Source: Sphingomonas sp.
Lineage (GTDB): Bacteria; Pseudomonadota; Alphaproteobacteria; Sphingomonadales; Sphingomonadaceae
Direction: 5' to 3'
NCBI GenBank assembly: GCA_025981625.1
Contig: JAICXF010000034.1
Location: 1 to 19,645, forward strand
DNA: 19,645 bases
The notes beneath the pieces are model-generated. The model was not told the DNA's origin, did not search any database, and was given only the letters and a program-made list of their open reading frames with translations. The translations under genes were made by a program, and so were the position numbers. Of this stretch, positions 1-7,120 are shown one piece after another. The stretch's first letter is position 1. Each line of letters begins with the position of its first letter.

Positions 1-752
1 ATCGGCGCGGTGCAGCCTTCGAGGTAGGAGACGTAGCTGCCCTTGTCGGCGACGATCAAAGTCCGCTCGAACTGACCGGTATTCTCGGCATTGATGCGGA
101 AATAGGTCGACAGCTCCATCGGGCAGCGCACGCCCTCGGGCACGTAGACGAAGGTGCCGTCGCTAAAGACCGCGCTGTTGAGGCAGGCGAAATAATTGTC
201 GCGCTGGGGGACGACGCTGCCGAGATATTTCTTCACGAGCTCCGGATGCTCCCGGATCGCTTCGGAGATGGAGAGGAAGATGACTCCGGCCTTCTTGAGC
301 TCCTCGCGGAACGTGGTCGCGACGCTGACGCTGTCGAACACCGCGTCGACCGCGACCTTGCGGGCGCCCTCGACGCCGGCGAGCACCTTCTGCTCCTCGA
401 TCGGGATGCCGAGTTTCTCGTAGGTGCGGCGGATTTCCGGATCCAGCTCCTCGAGCGACGCGAGCTTAGGCTTGGCCTTGGGCGCGGCATAATAATAAGC
501 GTCCTGATAGTCGATCTGGGGAATGTCGAGCTTGGCCCAGCCGACCTCCTCCATCTCCAGCCACGCGCGATAGCCCTTGAGCCGCCAGTCGAGCATCCAC
601 TCAGGCTCATTCTTTTTCGCCGAGATGAAGCGGACCGTTTCCTCGCTCAGGCCCTTGGGCGCGAACTCCTGCTCGATGTCGGAGACGAAGCCCCATTCGT
701 AATCCTGCGCGATCTTGTCGCGCAGCTCGCGGTTCTTGACGGCCTGGTTCAT
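1..752 (-). CDS. sufB: Fe-S cluster assembly scaffold SufB (3' end outside window)
   Basis: SufB is the core scaffold subunit of the cytosolic SufBC2D complex, on which new Fe-S clusters are built. Reading the minus strand from 752 gives [20 protein letters not shown] and then typical SufB sequence, including [20 protein letters not shown] and, at the window edge, [12 protein letters not shown]. About 250 residues are visible of a family length near 490, so roughly the C-terminal half lies beyond base 1. The ATG overlaps the TGA of the upstream Rrf2 regulator by four bases (ATGA, 749-752), which suggests translational coupling. The nearest Shine-Dalgarno-like string, GGGGAG, ends about eight bases before the ATG and lies in the arm of a palindromic repeat. 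The identity is very secure. SufC, SufD and SufS are expected further left but cannot be seen. Confidence 0.96.
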   Translation of the reverse strand, partial: MNQAVKNRELRDKIAQDYEWGFVSDIEQEFAPKGLSEETVRFISAKKNEPEWMLDWRLKGYRAWLEMEEVGWAKLDIPQIDYQDAYYYAAPKAKPKLASLEELDPEIRRTYEKLGIPIEEQKVLAGVEGARKVAVDAVFDSVSVATTFREELKKAGVIFLSISEAIREHPELVKKYLGSVVPQRDNYFACLNSAVFSDGTFVYVPEGVRCPMELSTYFRINAENTGQFERTLIVADKGSYVSYLEGCTAP

Positions 753-1216
753 CTGGACTGCTCCCCGGCGAAGGCCGGGGTCCAGGATTTATTTGTTGGC
801 TGGACTCCGGCGTTCGCCGGAGAACAGAGAGCCTGGAGCGACACCGCATCCAGCGCGCCGCGAACGGCATGGCCGACGATCCCCATGTGCGGTTTGACCC
901 GGCAATGCGCGTCGAGGGCGCAGTCGAACTTGCCGTCGGAGCAGGCGGACATGGCGATCGGCCCTTCCACCGCCTCGACAACATCCGCGAGACTGATCTT
1001 TTGTGCCGGCCTCGCGAGCGAAAAGCCTCCGCCTGCACCGCGCATGCTCCGGAGCAGGCCGCACCCGGCGAGCTGGCCCATCAGCTTCTGCGCCGTTGGG
1101 AGTGGCACCCCGGTCTCGCAGGCAAGCTCGGTCGCGCTGAGGCGCGCGCCTGGGGGCCGGCGGGCGGCGGCGGTCATCAGAACGACCGCATAATCGGCAA
1201 GGTGGCTCAGGCGCAT
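749..1216 (-). CDS. Rrf2/IscR-type SUF operon transcriptional regulator
   Basis: This 155-residue protein is an Rrf2-family winged-helix regulator placed directly ahead of sufB, so it is most likely the Fe-S-sensing repressor of the SUF operon. The N-terminus [18 protein letters not shown] and the recognition region [20 protein letters not shown] (about residues 35-54) are typical, followed by the [11 protein letters not shown] wing. Three cysteines, Cys92, Cys99 and Cys105, sit where IscR-like proteins bind a [2Fe-2S] cluster, which argues for cluster sensing. The last 24 or so residues (about 132-155, SPANAGVQ...[11 protein letters not shown]) are not family sequence; they are encoded by a palindromic repeat at about 761-823. 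The reading frame ends in the TGA that overlaps the sufB start. The start at 1216 has only a weak ribosome site. It might be annotated as iscR or as a SUF regulator; the sequence does not settle the name. Confidence 0.92.
   Translation of the reverse strand: MRLSHLADYAVVLMTAAARRPPGARLSATELACETGVPLPTAQKLMGQLAGCGLLRSMRGAGGGFSLARPAQKISLADVVEAVEGPIAMSACSDGKFDCALDAHCRVKPHMGIVGHAVRGALDAVSLQALCSPANAGVQPTNKSWTPAFAGEQSR
761..823. repeat. REP-like paired palindrome inside the regulator 3' end
   Basis: There are two adjacent hairpins. The first has the 7-base arms CCCCGGC (763-769) and GCCGGGG (774-780) around GAAG. The second has the 8-base arms CTCCGGCG (805-812) and CGCCGGAG (815-822). Between them GTCCAG (780-785) pairs with CTGGAC (800-805). 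The layout matches extragenic palindromic repeats of alphaproteobacteria, recognisable in translation by the string PAFAG. Here the element is translated as the tail of the Rrf2 regulator. Confidence 0.8.
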
Positions 1217-1270
1217 GTCTAATTCGGAGCTTTCCGGTAGGATTTAGGAGTTTACAGAGGGAAACACAAC

Positions 1271-1345
1271 CGTCATGCCGGACTTGACCCGGCACCCGCC
1301 TCCTCTGGAAGAAAGGGCAGGCCCCGGCTCAAGGCCGGGGTGACG
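1271..1345. repeat. REP-like paired palindrome in the pyrD leader
   Basis: An outer inverted repeat, CGTCA (1271-1275) and TGACG (1341-1345), encloses two stems: TGCCGG/CCGGCA (1276-1281 and 1289-1294) and CCCCGGC/GCCGGGG (1322-1328 and 1334-1340). It lies between the divergent SUF regulator and pyrD and stops 11 bases before the pyrD ATG. Its CCCCGGC arms are the same as in the repeat at 763-780, so it is probably a second copy of a genome-wide family. Confidence 0.8.
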
Positions 1346-1356
1346 GAAACAAATTA

Positions 1357-2385
1357 ATGCGCCTCTATCCCCTAATCCGCCCCTTCGCCTTCGCGCTCGA
1401 TGCCGAGACGGCGCACCGCGTGGCGATCACGGCGCTGAAGGCCATGCCCCTCCGGCGCCCGCCCGATTTCCCCGCATCGCTGAAGACACGGGTCGCGGGC
1501 ATCGACTTCCCCACCCCGGTCGGCCTCGCCGCCGGCTTCGACAAGGACGCCGAGGTGGCGGAGGAAATGCTGTCGCTTGGGTTCGGCTTCGTCGAGGTCG
1601 GAACGCTGACCCCGCGACCGCAGCCCGGCAATCCGCGTCCCCGACTGTTCCGGCTCAAGGAAGACCAGGCGGTAATCAATCGCATGGGCTTCAACAATGA
1701 AGGGCAGCCGGCGGCCTACCCGCGCCTGCTCGAACATACCCACCACCACGGAGTCATCGGGGTCAACGTCGGGGCGAACAAGGACAGCACCGACCGGATC
1801 GCCGATTATGTGAGCGGCGTTCGCGCGATGGCGCCCGTGGCCGACTATCTCACGATCAACATCAGCTCGCCCAATACGCCCGGCTTGCGAGGACTTCAGG
1901 ATCAAGGGGCGCTTGAGCAATTGCTTGCCGCCGTACAGCAGGTCGGTGCGAAAAAGCCGATCTTCCTGAAGGTCGCGCCGGACCTTGCCGAGAGCGATCC
2001 CGAGCGCATCGTCCGGGCGGCGATCGATCACCGGATCGATGCGCTGATCGTGTCGAACACCACCGTCTCGCGCCCGCCGCTGAGGTCGCGGCAGGCGACC
2101 GAGGCGGGCGGCCTGTCGGGAGCGCCGCTCAAACCGCTGGCACTGCAAGCGCTGCGCAATTTCCGTCTGGCGAGCGGGGGCGAGATTCCGCTGATCGGCG
2201 TCGGCGGCATTTCTACAGCCGATGATGCGTGGGAGCGGATCCGGGCCGGTGCAAGCCTTGTCCAGCTCTATTCGGCGATGGTCTATGAAGGACCGCACAT
2301 CGCACGGCGGATTGCGCTCGGACTGGCCAAGCGGCTGAAGCGCGAAGGCTTCGCCAGCGTTGCCGAGGCGGTGGGGACCGAGTAG
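1357..2385 (+). CDS. pyrD: Dihydroorotate dehydrogenase (quinone), class 2
   Basis: This FMN enzyme oxidises dihydroorotate to orotate in pyrimidine synthesis and passes electrons to membrane quinone. It has 342 residues, the usual class 2 size, and an N-terminal amphipathic stretch (MRLYPLIRPFAFALDAETAH) of the kind that docks class 2 enzymes to the membrane. Visible motifs are GLAAGFDKDAE (57-67), NRMGFNNEG (108-116), NVGANKD (137-143), NISSPNTPGLRGLQ (168-181), KVAPDL (205-210) and the C-terminal FMN phosphate region IGVGGI. Ser171 in NISSPN matches the catalytic base Ser175 of E. coli PyrD. The ribosome site is weak and a palindromic repeat fills the leader. The stop is ten bases before the next gene, so pyrD probably heads a three-gene run. 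Confidence 0.97.
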   Translation: MRLYPLIRPFAFALDAETAHRVAITALKAMPLRRPPDFPASLKTRVAGIDFPTPVGLAAGFDKDAEVAEEMLSLGFGFVEVGTLTPRPQPGNPRPRLFRLKEDQAVINRMGFNNEGQPAAYPRLLEHTHHHGVIGVNVGANKDSTDRIADYVSGVRAMAPVADYLTINISSPNTPGLRGLQDQGALEQLLAAVQQVGAKKPIFLKVAPDLAESDPERIVRAAIDHRIDALIVSNTTVSRPPLRSRQATEAGGLSGAPLKPLALQALRNFRLASGGEIPLIGVGGISTADDAWERIRAGASLVQLYSAMVYEGPHIARRIALGLAKRLKREGFASVAEAVGTE

Positions 2386-2395
2386 CGCAAGCGCG

Positions 2396-4168
2396 ATGCG
2401 CCGCTTGTTCCAGTGCTTCACCCTTGCGTTGCTGCTGCTTTTTGAAGGCGCTCCCGCACCTGCCCGAGTCAATCATGCCCCGCGAGCTGGGACGCAGGCT
2501 TCGCATCGAACCGGAGTCGTATCGGCCGCCGATCCACGCGCGGCGGCGGCCGGGATCGAGATGCTGCGCCGGGGCGGAAGCGCGACCGACGCGGCGATTG
2601 CGGTGATGCTCGCGCTCAATGTCGTCGAGCCGCAGAATTCCGGCATCGGCGGCGGCGGCTTTTTCATCCGCAGCGACGGCAGGACCCGGGGCCTCACCAG
2701 CCTCGACGGGCGCGAGACGGCGCCGGCGGCCGCCGATCCGAACTGGTTCATGGGCGCGGATGGCAAGCCGCTGCCGCCGCAGCAAATGTATGTCGGCGGC
2801 AAGAGTGCCGGGGTCCCCGGGGCGCTGGCGATGATGGCGCTCGCTCACCAACGCTACGGGCGGTTGCCGTGGGCGACGCTGTTCCAGCCGGCGATCAGGC
2901 TGGCGCGCGGCGGCTTCACCGTCTCGTCGCGGCTGCACAATGGCCTCAAGCTCTATGGTCAGCATGTCACCGGCTGGGCGAAGCAGGCCTATTTCGGGGC
3001 CGATGGGCAGCCCGTTGCGGAAGGCGCGCTGCTGCGGGTTCCGGCCCTCGCCGAGACGCTCGAGCACATCGCGCGCGATGGAGCGGGGCCGTTTTATCAC
3101 GGCGCGATGCCCAGGAAGATTGCGGTCGCGCTGGATACCGCCGAACGCAGCCCGTCGAAGATGACCCCTGCGGACATCACCAGCTACCGCGCCAAGCTCC
3201 GGCCGGAGGTCTGCGAATCCTATCGCTCGTACCGCATTTGCGGCGTCGGGCCGCCGTCGGGCAGCATCGTCGTGCTGATGATCCTGAAGCAGCTCGAGCG
3301 CTTCGACATGGCGGCGCTCGGCCGCAAGTCACCGGTGGCGTGGCATCTCCTCGCCGAATCCGAGCGGCTCGCTTATGCCGATCGCGACACGTATCTCGGC
3401 GATCCGGATTTCGTCTCGATCCCTGTCAAAGGATTGCTCGACCCGGCGTATCTCGCGAGGCGCTCGGCATCGATTCAGCCGAACCGCACTTTGGCCAGTA
3501 TCGAGCCCGGCACCCCTGCGGGGGCTCCGCCGCGGGTGCGCGCGCCGTTCAAGGACGATCCCGGCACGAGCGACCTGGCGGTCGTCGATGGCCGCGGCGA
3601 TGTCGTCGAGGTGACCACGACCATCAACGGCTATTTCGGATCGGGCGTCGCGGTCGACGGATTCATGATCAACAACGAGCTGCCCGACTTCGACCAGGTG
3701 CCGGTCAAGAACGGCTATCTGGTCGCGAACCGGGTCGAAGGCGGCAAGCGGCCGCGCAGCTCGATGTCCCCGATGATCGTTTATGGACCCGATGGAAAGG
3801 TGCGCGCGGCGATCGGCGCCGCCGGGGGCGCGACCATCATCTGCCAGGTAGCCAAGGCGCTGGTCGGCCTCATAGACTGGAAAATGAGCATGCAGGATGC
3901 GATTGCGATGGGGCTGATCTACGCGCCGGGCAAAACCGCCACGCTCGAGCAGGGCACCGAACTCGAAGCCATGCTTCCCGCGCTCAAGGCGCTCGGCGAA
4001 AACGTCCGGATCGGCCCGCTTGGACTGAAGGCGAATGCCGTCGAATACGTGCGGGGCAAGTGGGTCGGTGCGGCGGATCCGCGCAGCGAAGGGGTGGCGA
4101 TCGACACGGCGGGGCATGTCAGCGTCATCCAGCGCCGCGCCAACGAGCTGAACGGCGCGCACGAATGA
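2396..4168 (+). CDS. ggt: Gamma-glutamyltranspeptidase family protein, secreted
   Basis: This is an N-terminal nucleophile hydrolase of the gamma-glutamyltransferase family, 590 residues from the chosen ATG, normally self-cleaved into large and small subunits in the periplasm. MRRLFQCFTLALLLLFEGAPAPA forms a signal peptide; the ATG at 2360 lies inside pyrD and adds 12 implausible residues. Family motifs include GGSATDAAIA (60-69), NSGIGGGGFF (81-90), DGRETAP (104-110, with the substrate arginine Arg106), NNELPDF (426-432), RSSMSP (454-459) and the oxyanion glycines in GAAGGATI (474-481). The expected nucleophile and cleavage site is Thr391 in GTSDLAVVD. Family members usually have His two residues after the nucleophile; here it is Asp393. 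Glu428 replaces the usual Gln, and PPSGS replaces PPSSGG. The substrate may therefore differ from glutathione. Its stop overlaps the next start (ATGA). Confidence 0.88.
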   Translation: MRRLFQCFTLALLLLFEGAPAPARVNHAPRAGTQASHRTGVVSAADPRAAAAGIEMLRRGGSATDAAIAVMLALNVVEPQNSGIGGGGFFIRSDGRTRGLTSLDGRETAPAAADPNWFMGADGKPLPPQQMYVGGKSAGVPGALAMMALAHQRYGRLPWATLFQPAIRLARGGFTVSSRLHNGLKLYGQHVTGWAKQAYFGADGQPVAEGALLRVPALAETLEHIARDGAGPFYHGAMPRKIAVALDTAERSPSKMTPADITSYRAKLRPEVCESYRSYRICGVGPPSGSIVVLMILKQLERFDMAALGRKSPVAWHLLAESERLAYADRDTYLGDPDFVSIPVKGLLDPAYLARRSASIQPNRTLASIEPGTPAGAPPRVRAPFKDDPGTSDLAVVDGRGDVVEVTTTINGYFGSGVAVDGFMINNELPDFDQVPVKNGYLVANRVEGGKRPRSSMSPMIVYGPDGKVRAAIGAAGGATIICQVAKALVGLIDWKMSMQDAIAMGLIYAPGKTATLEQGTELEAMLPALKALGENVRIGPLGLKANAVEYVRGKWVGAADPRSEGVAIDTAGHVSVIQRRANELNGAHE

Positions 4169-5919
4169 GCGCTGCCCCGCGCCAGCTCGAACCGTTCGAC
4201 AATCTCGTCTCGCTGTTCCTGACGCGGACCGCGGAAAAGCAAGATCAGCCGTTCCTGTGGGCCAAACGCGACGGCGAATGGCGATCGGTCAGCTGGAACG
4301 AGGCCGCCCGGCAGGTCGCGGCGCTTGCGGCTTCGCTGAAGCGGATCGGGCTGCAGCCGGGCGACCGCGTGGCGCTGGTCAGCGAGAACCGTCCCGAATG
4401 GCTCATCGCCGACCTTGCGATCATGGCCGCAGGGTGCGTGACCGTGCCGACCTACACGACGAACACCACCCGCGACCATGCCCACATCCTCGGCAATTCG
4501 GGCGCGCGCGCGGTGATCGTCTCCAACCAGAAGCTGGCCAAGAATTTGGTGCCGGCGGTGCTGACGTCGACCGAGTGCCACCACATCATCGGCATCGAGG
4601 AGATCCGCGCGGGGCAGCTTCCCGATTGGGTCAGCGTCCATCGCTGGTCCGAGCTCACGAGCGGGGACGCGGATGTTGGTGCGCTCCGTGAGGAGGCGTC
4701 GGGCATCGGTCGCGACGATCTTGCGTGCATCATCTACACCAGTGGCACCGGCGGCGCGCCGCGCGGCGTGCAGCAGCACCATGGCGCCATCCTCAACAAC
4801 CTCGAAGGCGCGACCGACATCATCTCGACGGACTTCGGCTGGGACGACGAGGTGTTCCTGTCCTTCCTGCCTGCAAGCCACGCCTATGAGCATATGGGCG
4901 GACAGATGTTCCCGATCGCGCTTGGCGGCCAAATTTACTACGCGGAAAGCCTCGAGAAGCTCGCGTCCAACATCGAAGAAGTGCAGCCGACGATCATGGT
5001 CGTCGTGCCGCGCTTGTTCGAGCTGCTGCGGGCGCGGATTCTGAAGTCGGTCGAAGCGCAGGGTGGCCTCTCGAAATATCTGCTCCACCGAGCGCTCAAG
5101 ATCGGCGCCGACCGCTACAACGGCTCCGTCAAACCGTGGGACCGCCCGATGGACGGACTCCTCTCGCTGACCCTGCGCCGCAAAATCCGCGCGCGGTTCG
5201 GTGGGCGGCAGAAGGCGTGGGTGTCGGGCGGGGCGCCGCTCAACCCGGAGGTCGGCGTGTTCTTCCAGTCGCTTGGTATCACCTTCCTCCAGGGCTACGG
5301 CCAGACCGAGGCGGCGCCGCTGATCAGCTGCAATCGCCCAAGGGTCGGCATTCGGCTCGACACCGTCGGGCCGCCGGTGAAGGGCTGCGAAGTGCGGATC
5401 GCCGACGACGGCGAGATCATGGTGCGCGGCGAAAACGTGATGAAGGGCTATTGGCGAAACCCCGAGGAGACGGCGCGGGTTCTTCGAGACGGGTGGCTCG
5501 CGACCGGGGACATCGGGCACTTCGACGCGAAGGGCCGGCTCAAGATCACGGACCGCAAAAAGGACATCCTCGTCAACGACAAGGGCGACAATGTCTCGCC
5601 GCAGCGGATCGAGGGCATGCTGACGCTTCAGCCGGAGATCGCTCAGGCGATGGTCTATGGCGACCGACGGCCGCACCTGGTGGCGCTGCTGGTGCCCGAT
5701 GCGGAGATCGCGGGCGCTTCAGACGTCCATGCGCGGCTTCAGAAGGCGGTCGATCGAGTGAACGCCGACCTTTCCGTGATCGAAAGGATCCGCCGCTTCA
5801 TTCTCGCCGACGAGGGATTCACGATTGAAAACGAGCAGCTGACGCCGTCGATGAAGATCCGTCGGCACGTCATCTCAAAGGTCTATGGCGAGCGCCTTGA
5901 TGCGCTCTACAGGCGTTAG
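4165..5919 (+). CDS. Long-chain acyl-CoA synthetase (AMP-forming, FadD15-like)
   Basis: This 584-residue ANL-superfamily enzyme should activate a fatty acid with ATP and join it to CoA. Visible motifs are the P-loop YTSGTGGAPRG (191-201), VVVPRLFELLRARI (279-292), SGGAPL (354-359), QGYGQTE (376-382), GWLATGDIG (443-451) and TDRKKDILVNDKGDNVSP (462-479); the C-terminal TPSMKIRR carries the expected catalytic lysine. Length and motifs fit the long-chain branch rather than acetyl-CoA or peptide synthetase domains. The P-loop is slightly unusual: the common pattern is TTGxPKG, and here it reads TGGAPRG. The ATG overlaps the stop of the transpeptidase gene by four bases, so the two are probably co-translated. 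The reading frame is open far upstream, but that part is antisense or out-of-frame shadow of the transpeptidase. Confidence 0.93.
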   Translation: MSAAPRQLEPFDNLVSLFLTRTAEKQDQPFLWAKRDGEWRSVSWNEAARQVAALAASLKRIGLQPGDRVALVSENRPEWLIADLAIMAAGCVTVPTYTTNTTRDHAHILGNSGARAVIVSNQKLAKNLVPAVLTSTECHHIIGIEEIRAGQLPDWVSVHRWSELTSGDADVGALREEASGIGRDDLACIIYTSGTGGAPRGVQQHHGAILNNLEGATDIISTDFGWDDEVFLSFLPASHAYEHMGGQMFPIALGGQIYYAESLEKLASNIEEVQPTIMVVVPRLFELLRARILKSVEAQGGLSKYLLHRALKIGADRYNGSVKPWDRPMDGLLSLTLRRKIRARFGGRQKAWVSGGAPLNPEVGVFFQSLGITFLQGYGQTEAAPLISCNRPRVGIRLDTVGPPVKGCEVRIADDGEIMVRGENVMKGYWRNPEETARVLRDGWLATGDIGHFDAKGRLKITDRKKDILVNDKGDNVSPQRIEGMLTLQPEIAQAMVYGDRRPHLVALLVPDAEIAGASDVHARLQKAVDRVNADLSVIERIRRFILADEGFTIENEQLTPSMKIRRHVISKVYGERLDALYRR

Positions 5920-6329
5920 CGGCGAGGGCTCATGAACGGCTGGATGCTTTCGAATACGCAGCTGCCGACCGTCATCCGGCTACTCATGTCGACCGTCCGC
6001 GCAATGTCTCCGCGGCACGGAGCCGAACTGCCGTGCTCGTGCGTAACGAGCACTGCGGTTCCGTTGGCAAGGCCGCTGCACGCGCCATTCATGTGCGCGA
6101 CGTAGACGCGGGCCGGTCCATCGCGGAACGCGATCGTGCTGTCGTCGATGACGCGCATGTCTTCGGGTCGGTATAGCGGCAGGCAGGTGACCGGCCTCTG
6201 AGCGATCTTGCCGGCGAGCAGCTGCTGAAGCTCCGCCTCCTTGGCGGGCGAGCGTGTCGTCACCGGCTCGGGCGCCGTCGTGCACGAGGCGAGCATTCCC
6301 GCCAGCATCAGAGCAGCGATCGTGCGCAT
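5916..6329 (-). CDS. Small predicted lipoprotein with four mature-region cysteines
   Basis: I do not recognise the family. The 137-residue product starts MRTIAALMLAGMLASC, a lipoprotein signal with lipobox LASC and lipidated Cys16, so it should be anchored to the periplasmic side of a membrane. The start is fixed by a near-perfect ribosome site, AAGGAGGTCG, just before the ATG at 6329; an upstream ATG at 6380 gives no signal peptide. The mature part has four more cysteines in the contexts VTCLP, GACSG, APCRG and GSCVF, which could form two disulfides. The stop overlaps the stop of the convergent acyl-CoA synthetase gene by four bases. It lies 61 bases after gloB on the same strand, so it may be co-transcribed, but its strong ribosome site suggests independent translation. 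Confidence 0.8.
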   Translation of the reverse strand: MRTIAALMLAGMLASCTTAPEPVTTRSPAKEAELQQLLAGKIAQRPVTCLPLYRPEDMRVIDDSTIAFRDGPARVYVAHMNGACSGLANGTAVLVTHEHGSSAPCRGDIARTVDMSSRMTVGSCVFESIQPFMSPRR

Positions 6330-6390
6330 ATCGACCTCCTTGAGCTTCGTTCGTTCGACTCGCCACTTGGGCACGAGCACCGCGGCCCGT

Positions 6391-7110
6391 CTACGAACGG
6401 AACGTGTCTTTCTCCGCCCTCAATCGGGCGAACTCGTCCACGTTGGTAGCTCGAACGAAAGGATTCGTTTCGCGTTCCTCCGCAACGCTCGTCGGCACAG
6501 TCGGTTTTCCTTGATCTCGCAACGCGTTAACTCGGGCGAGCCGATCTGAGATGGTGCCATTGCAGGGTTCGGCATGGACGGCGAATCGGCCATTGGAGAG
6601 CGTATATTCGTGCGCGCAGTAGAGGCGGGTGTCGTCGGGCAGGGCGGCAAGGCGCTGGAGCGAGCGATACATCTGCTCCGGCGTGCCCTCGAACAGCCGT
6701 CCGCAGCCCATCGCGAACAGGGTGTCGCCGACGAAAGCCACCCGCTCCTTGTCGAAGATGAGCGCGATGTGACCCAGCGTATGGCCGGGCACTTCGATGA
6801 CGCGGCCGACGTGATCGCCGAGGCGCACCTCGTCTCCTTCACGGAGCGCGACGTCGCGACCGGGGATATTCTCCCCGGCCGGTCCCAAGATGTGCGCCTC
6901 GGTCGCCTGTTTGACCGCGAGATTGCCGCCGGTGTGATCGGGGTGCCAGTGCGTGTTCCAGACCTGGCCAATGGTCCAGCCGCGCCGCTCCGCCTCCGCC
7001 AGCACGGGAGCCGCGTCGCCCGGATCGACCACCGCCGTCTCGCCGCTCGCCTGGTCGTGGACGAGCCACAAATAATTGTCGGCGAATGCGGGCACGGCGA
7101 CGATTTCCAT
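6391..7110 (-). CDS. gloB: Hydroxyacylglutathione hydrolase (glyoxalase II)
   Basis: Glyoxalase II hydrolyses S-lactoylglutathione to lactate and glutathione, the second step of methylglyoxal detoxification in the cytosol. The 239-residue protein is a metallo-beta-lactamase fold enzyme with the binuclear metal motif THWHPDH (53-59), further ligands His110 (VPGHTLGH), Asp129 (FVGDTLF) and His167 (CAHEYT), and the family signature GCGRLFEG (135-142). The C-terminal glutathione-binding helices are present (ERETNPFVR, 212-220), so the gene looks complete. The start MEIVAVPAFADNYLW is the standard N-terminus; an upstream in-frame ATG at 7152 lies in the preceding gene and adds a shadow sequence. 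It follows the nitronate monooxygenase-like gene by ten bases and shares the run with gloA. Confidence 0.96.
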   Translation of the reverse strand: MEIVAVPAFADNYLWLVHDQASGETAVVDPGDAAPVLAEAERRGWTIGQVWNTHWHPDHTGGNLAVKQATEAHILGPAGENIPGRDVALREGDEVRLGDHVGRVIEVPGHTLGHIALIFDKERVAFVGDTLFAMGCGRLFEGTPEQMYRSLQRLAALPDDTRLYCAHEYTLSNGRFAVHAEPCNGTISDRLARVNALRDQGKPTVPTSVAEERETNPFVRATNVDEFARLRAEKDTFRS

Positions 7111-7120
7111 GCGCGCGGCT

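Noticed and set aside
246..1193. Long plus-strand open frame opposite sufB and the Rrf2 regulator.
   Set aside because: It is antisense to two clearly recognised genes, has no ribosome site and its protein has no familiar motif; high GC keeps opposite frames open.
3919..5676. 585-residue minus-strand open frame opposite the acyl-CoA synthetase.
   Set aside because: The plus strand carries the full set of AMP-binding motifs; the opposite frame is Arg/His/Asp-rich shadow sequence.
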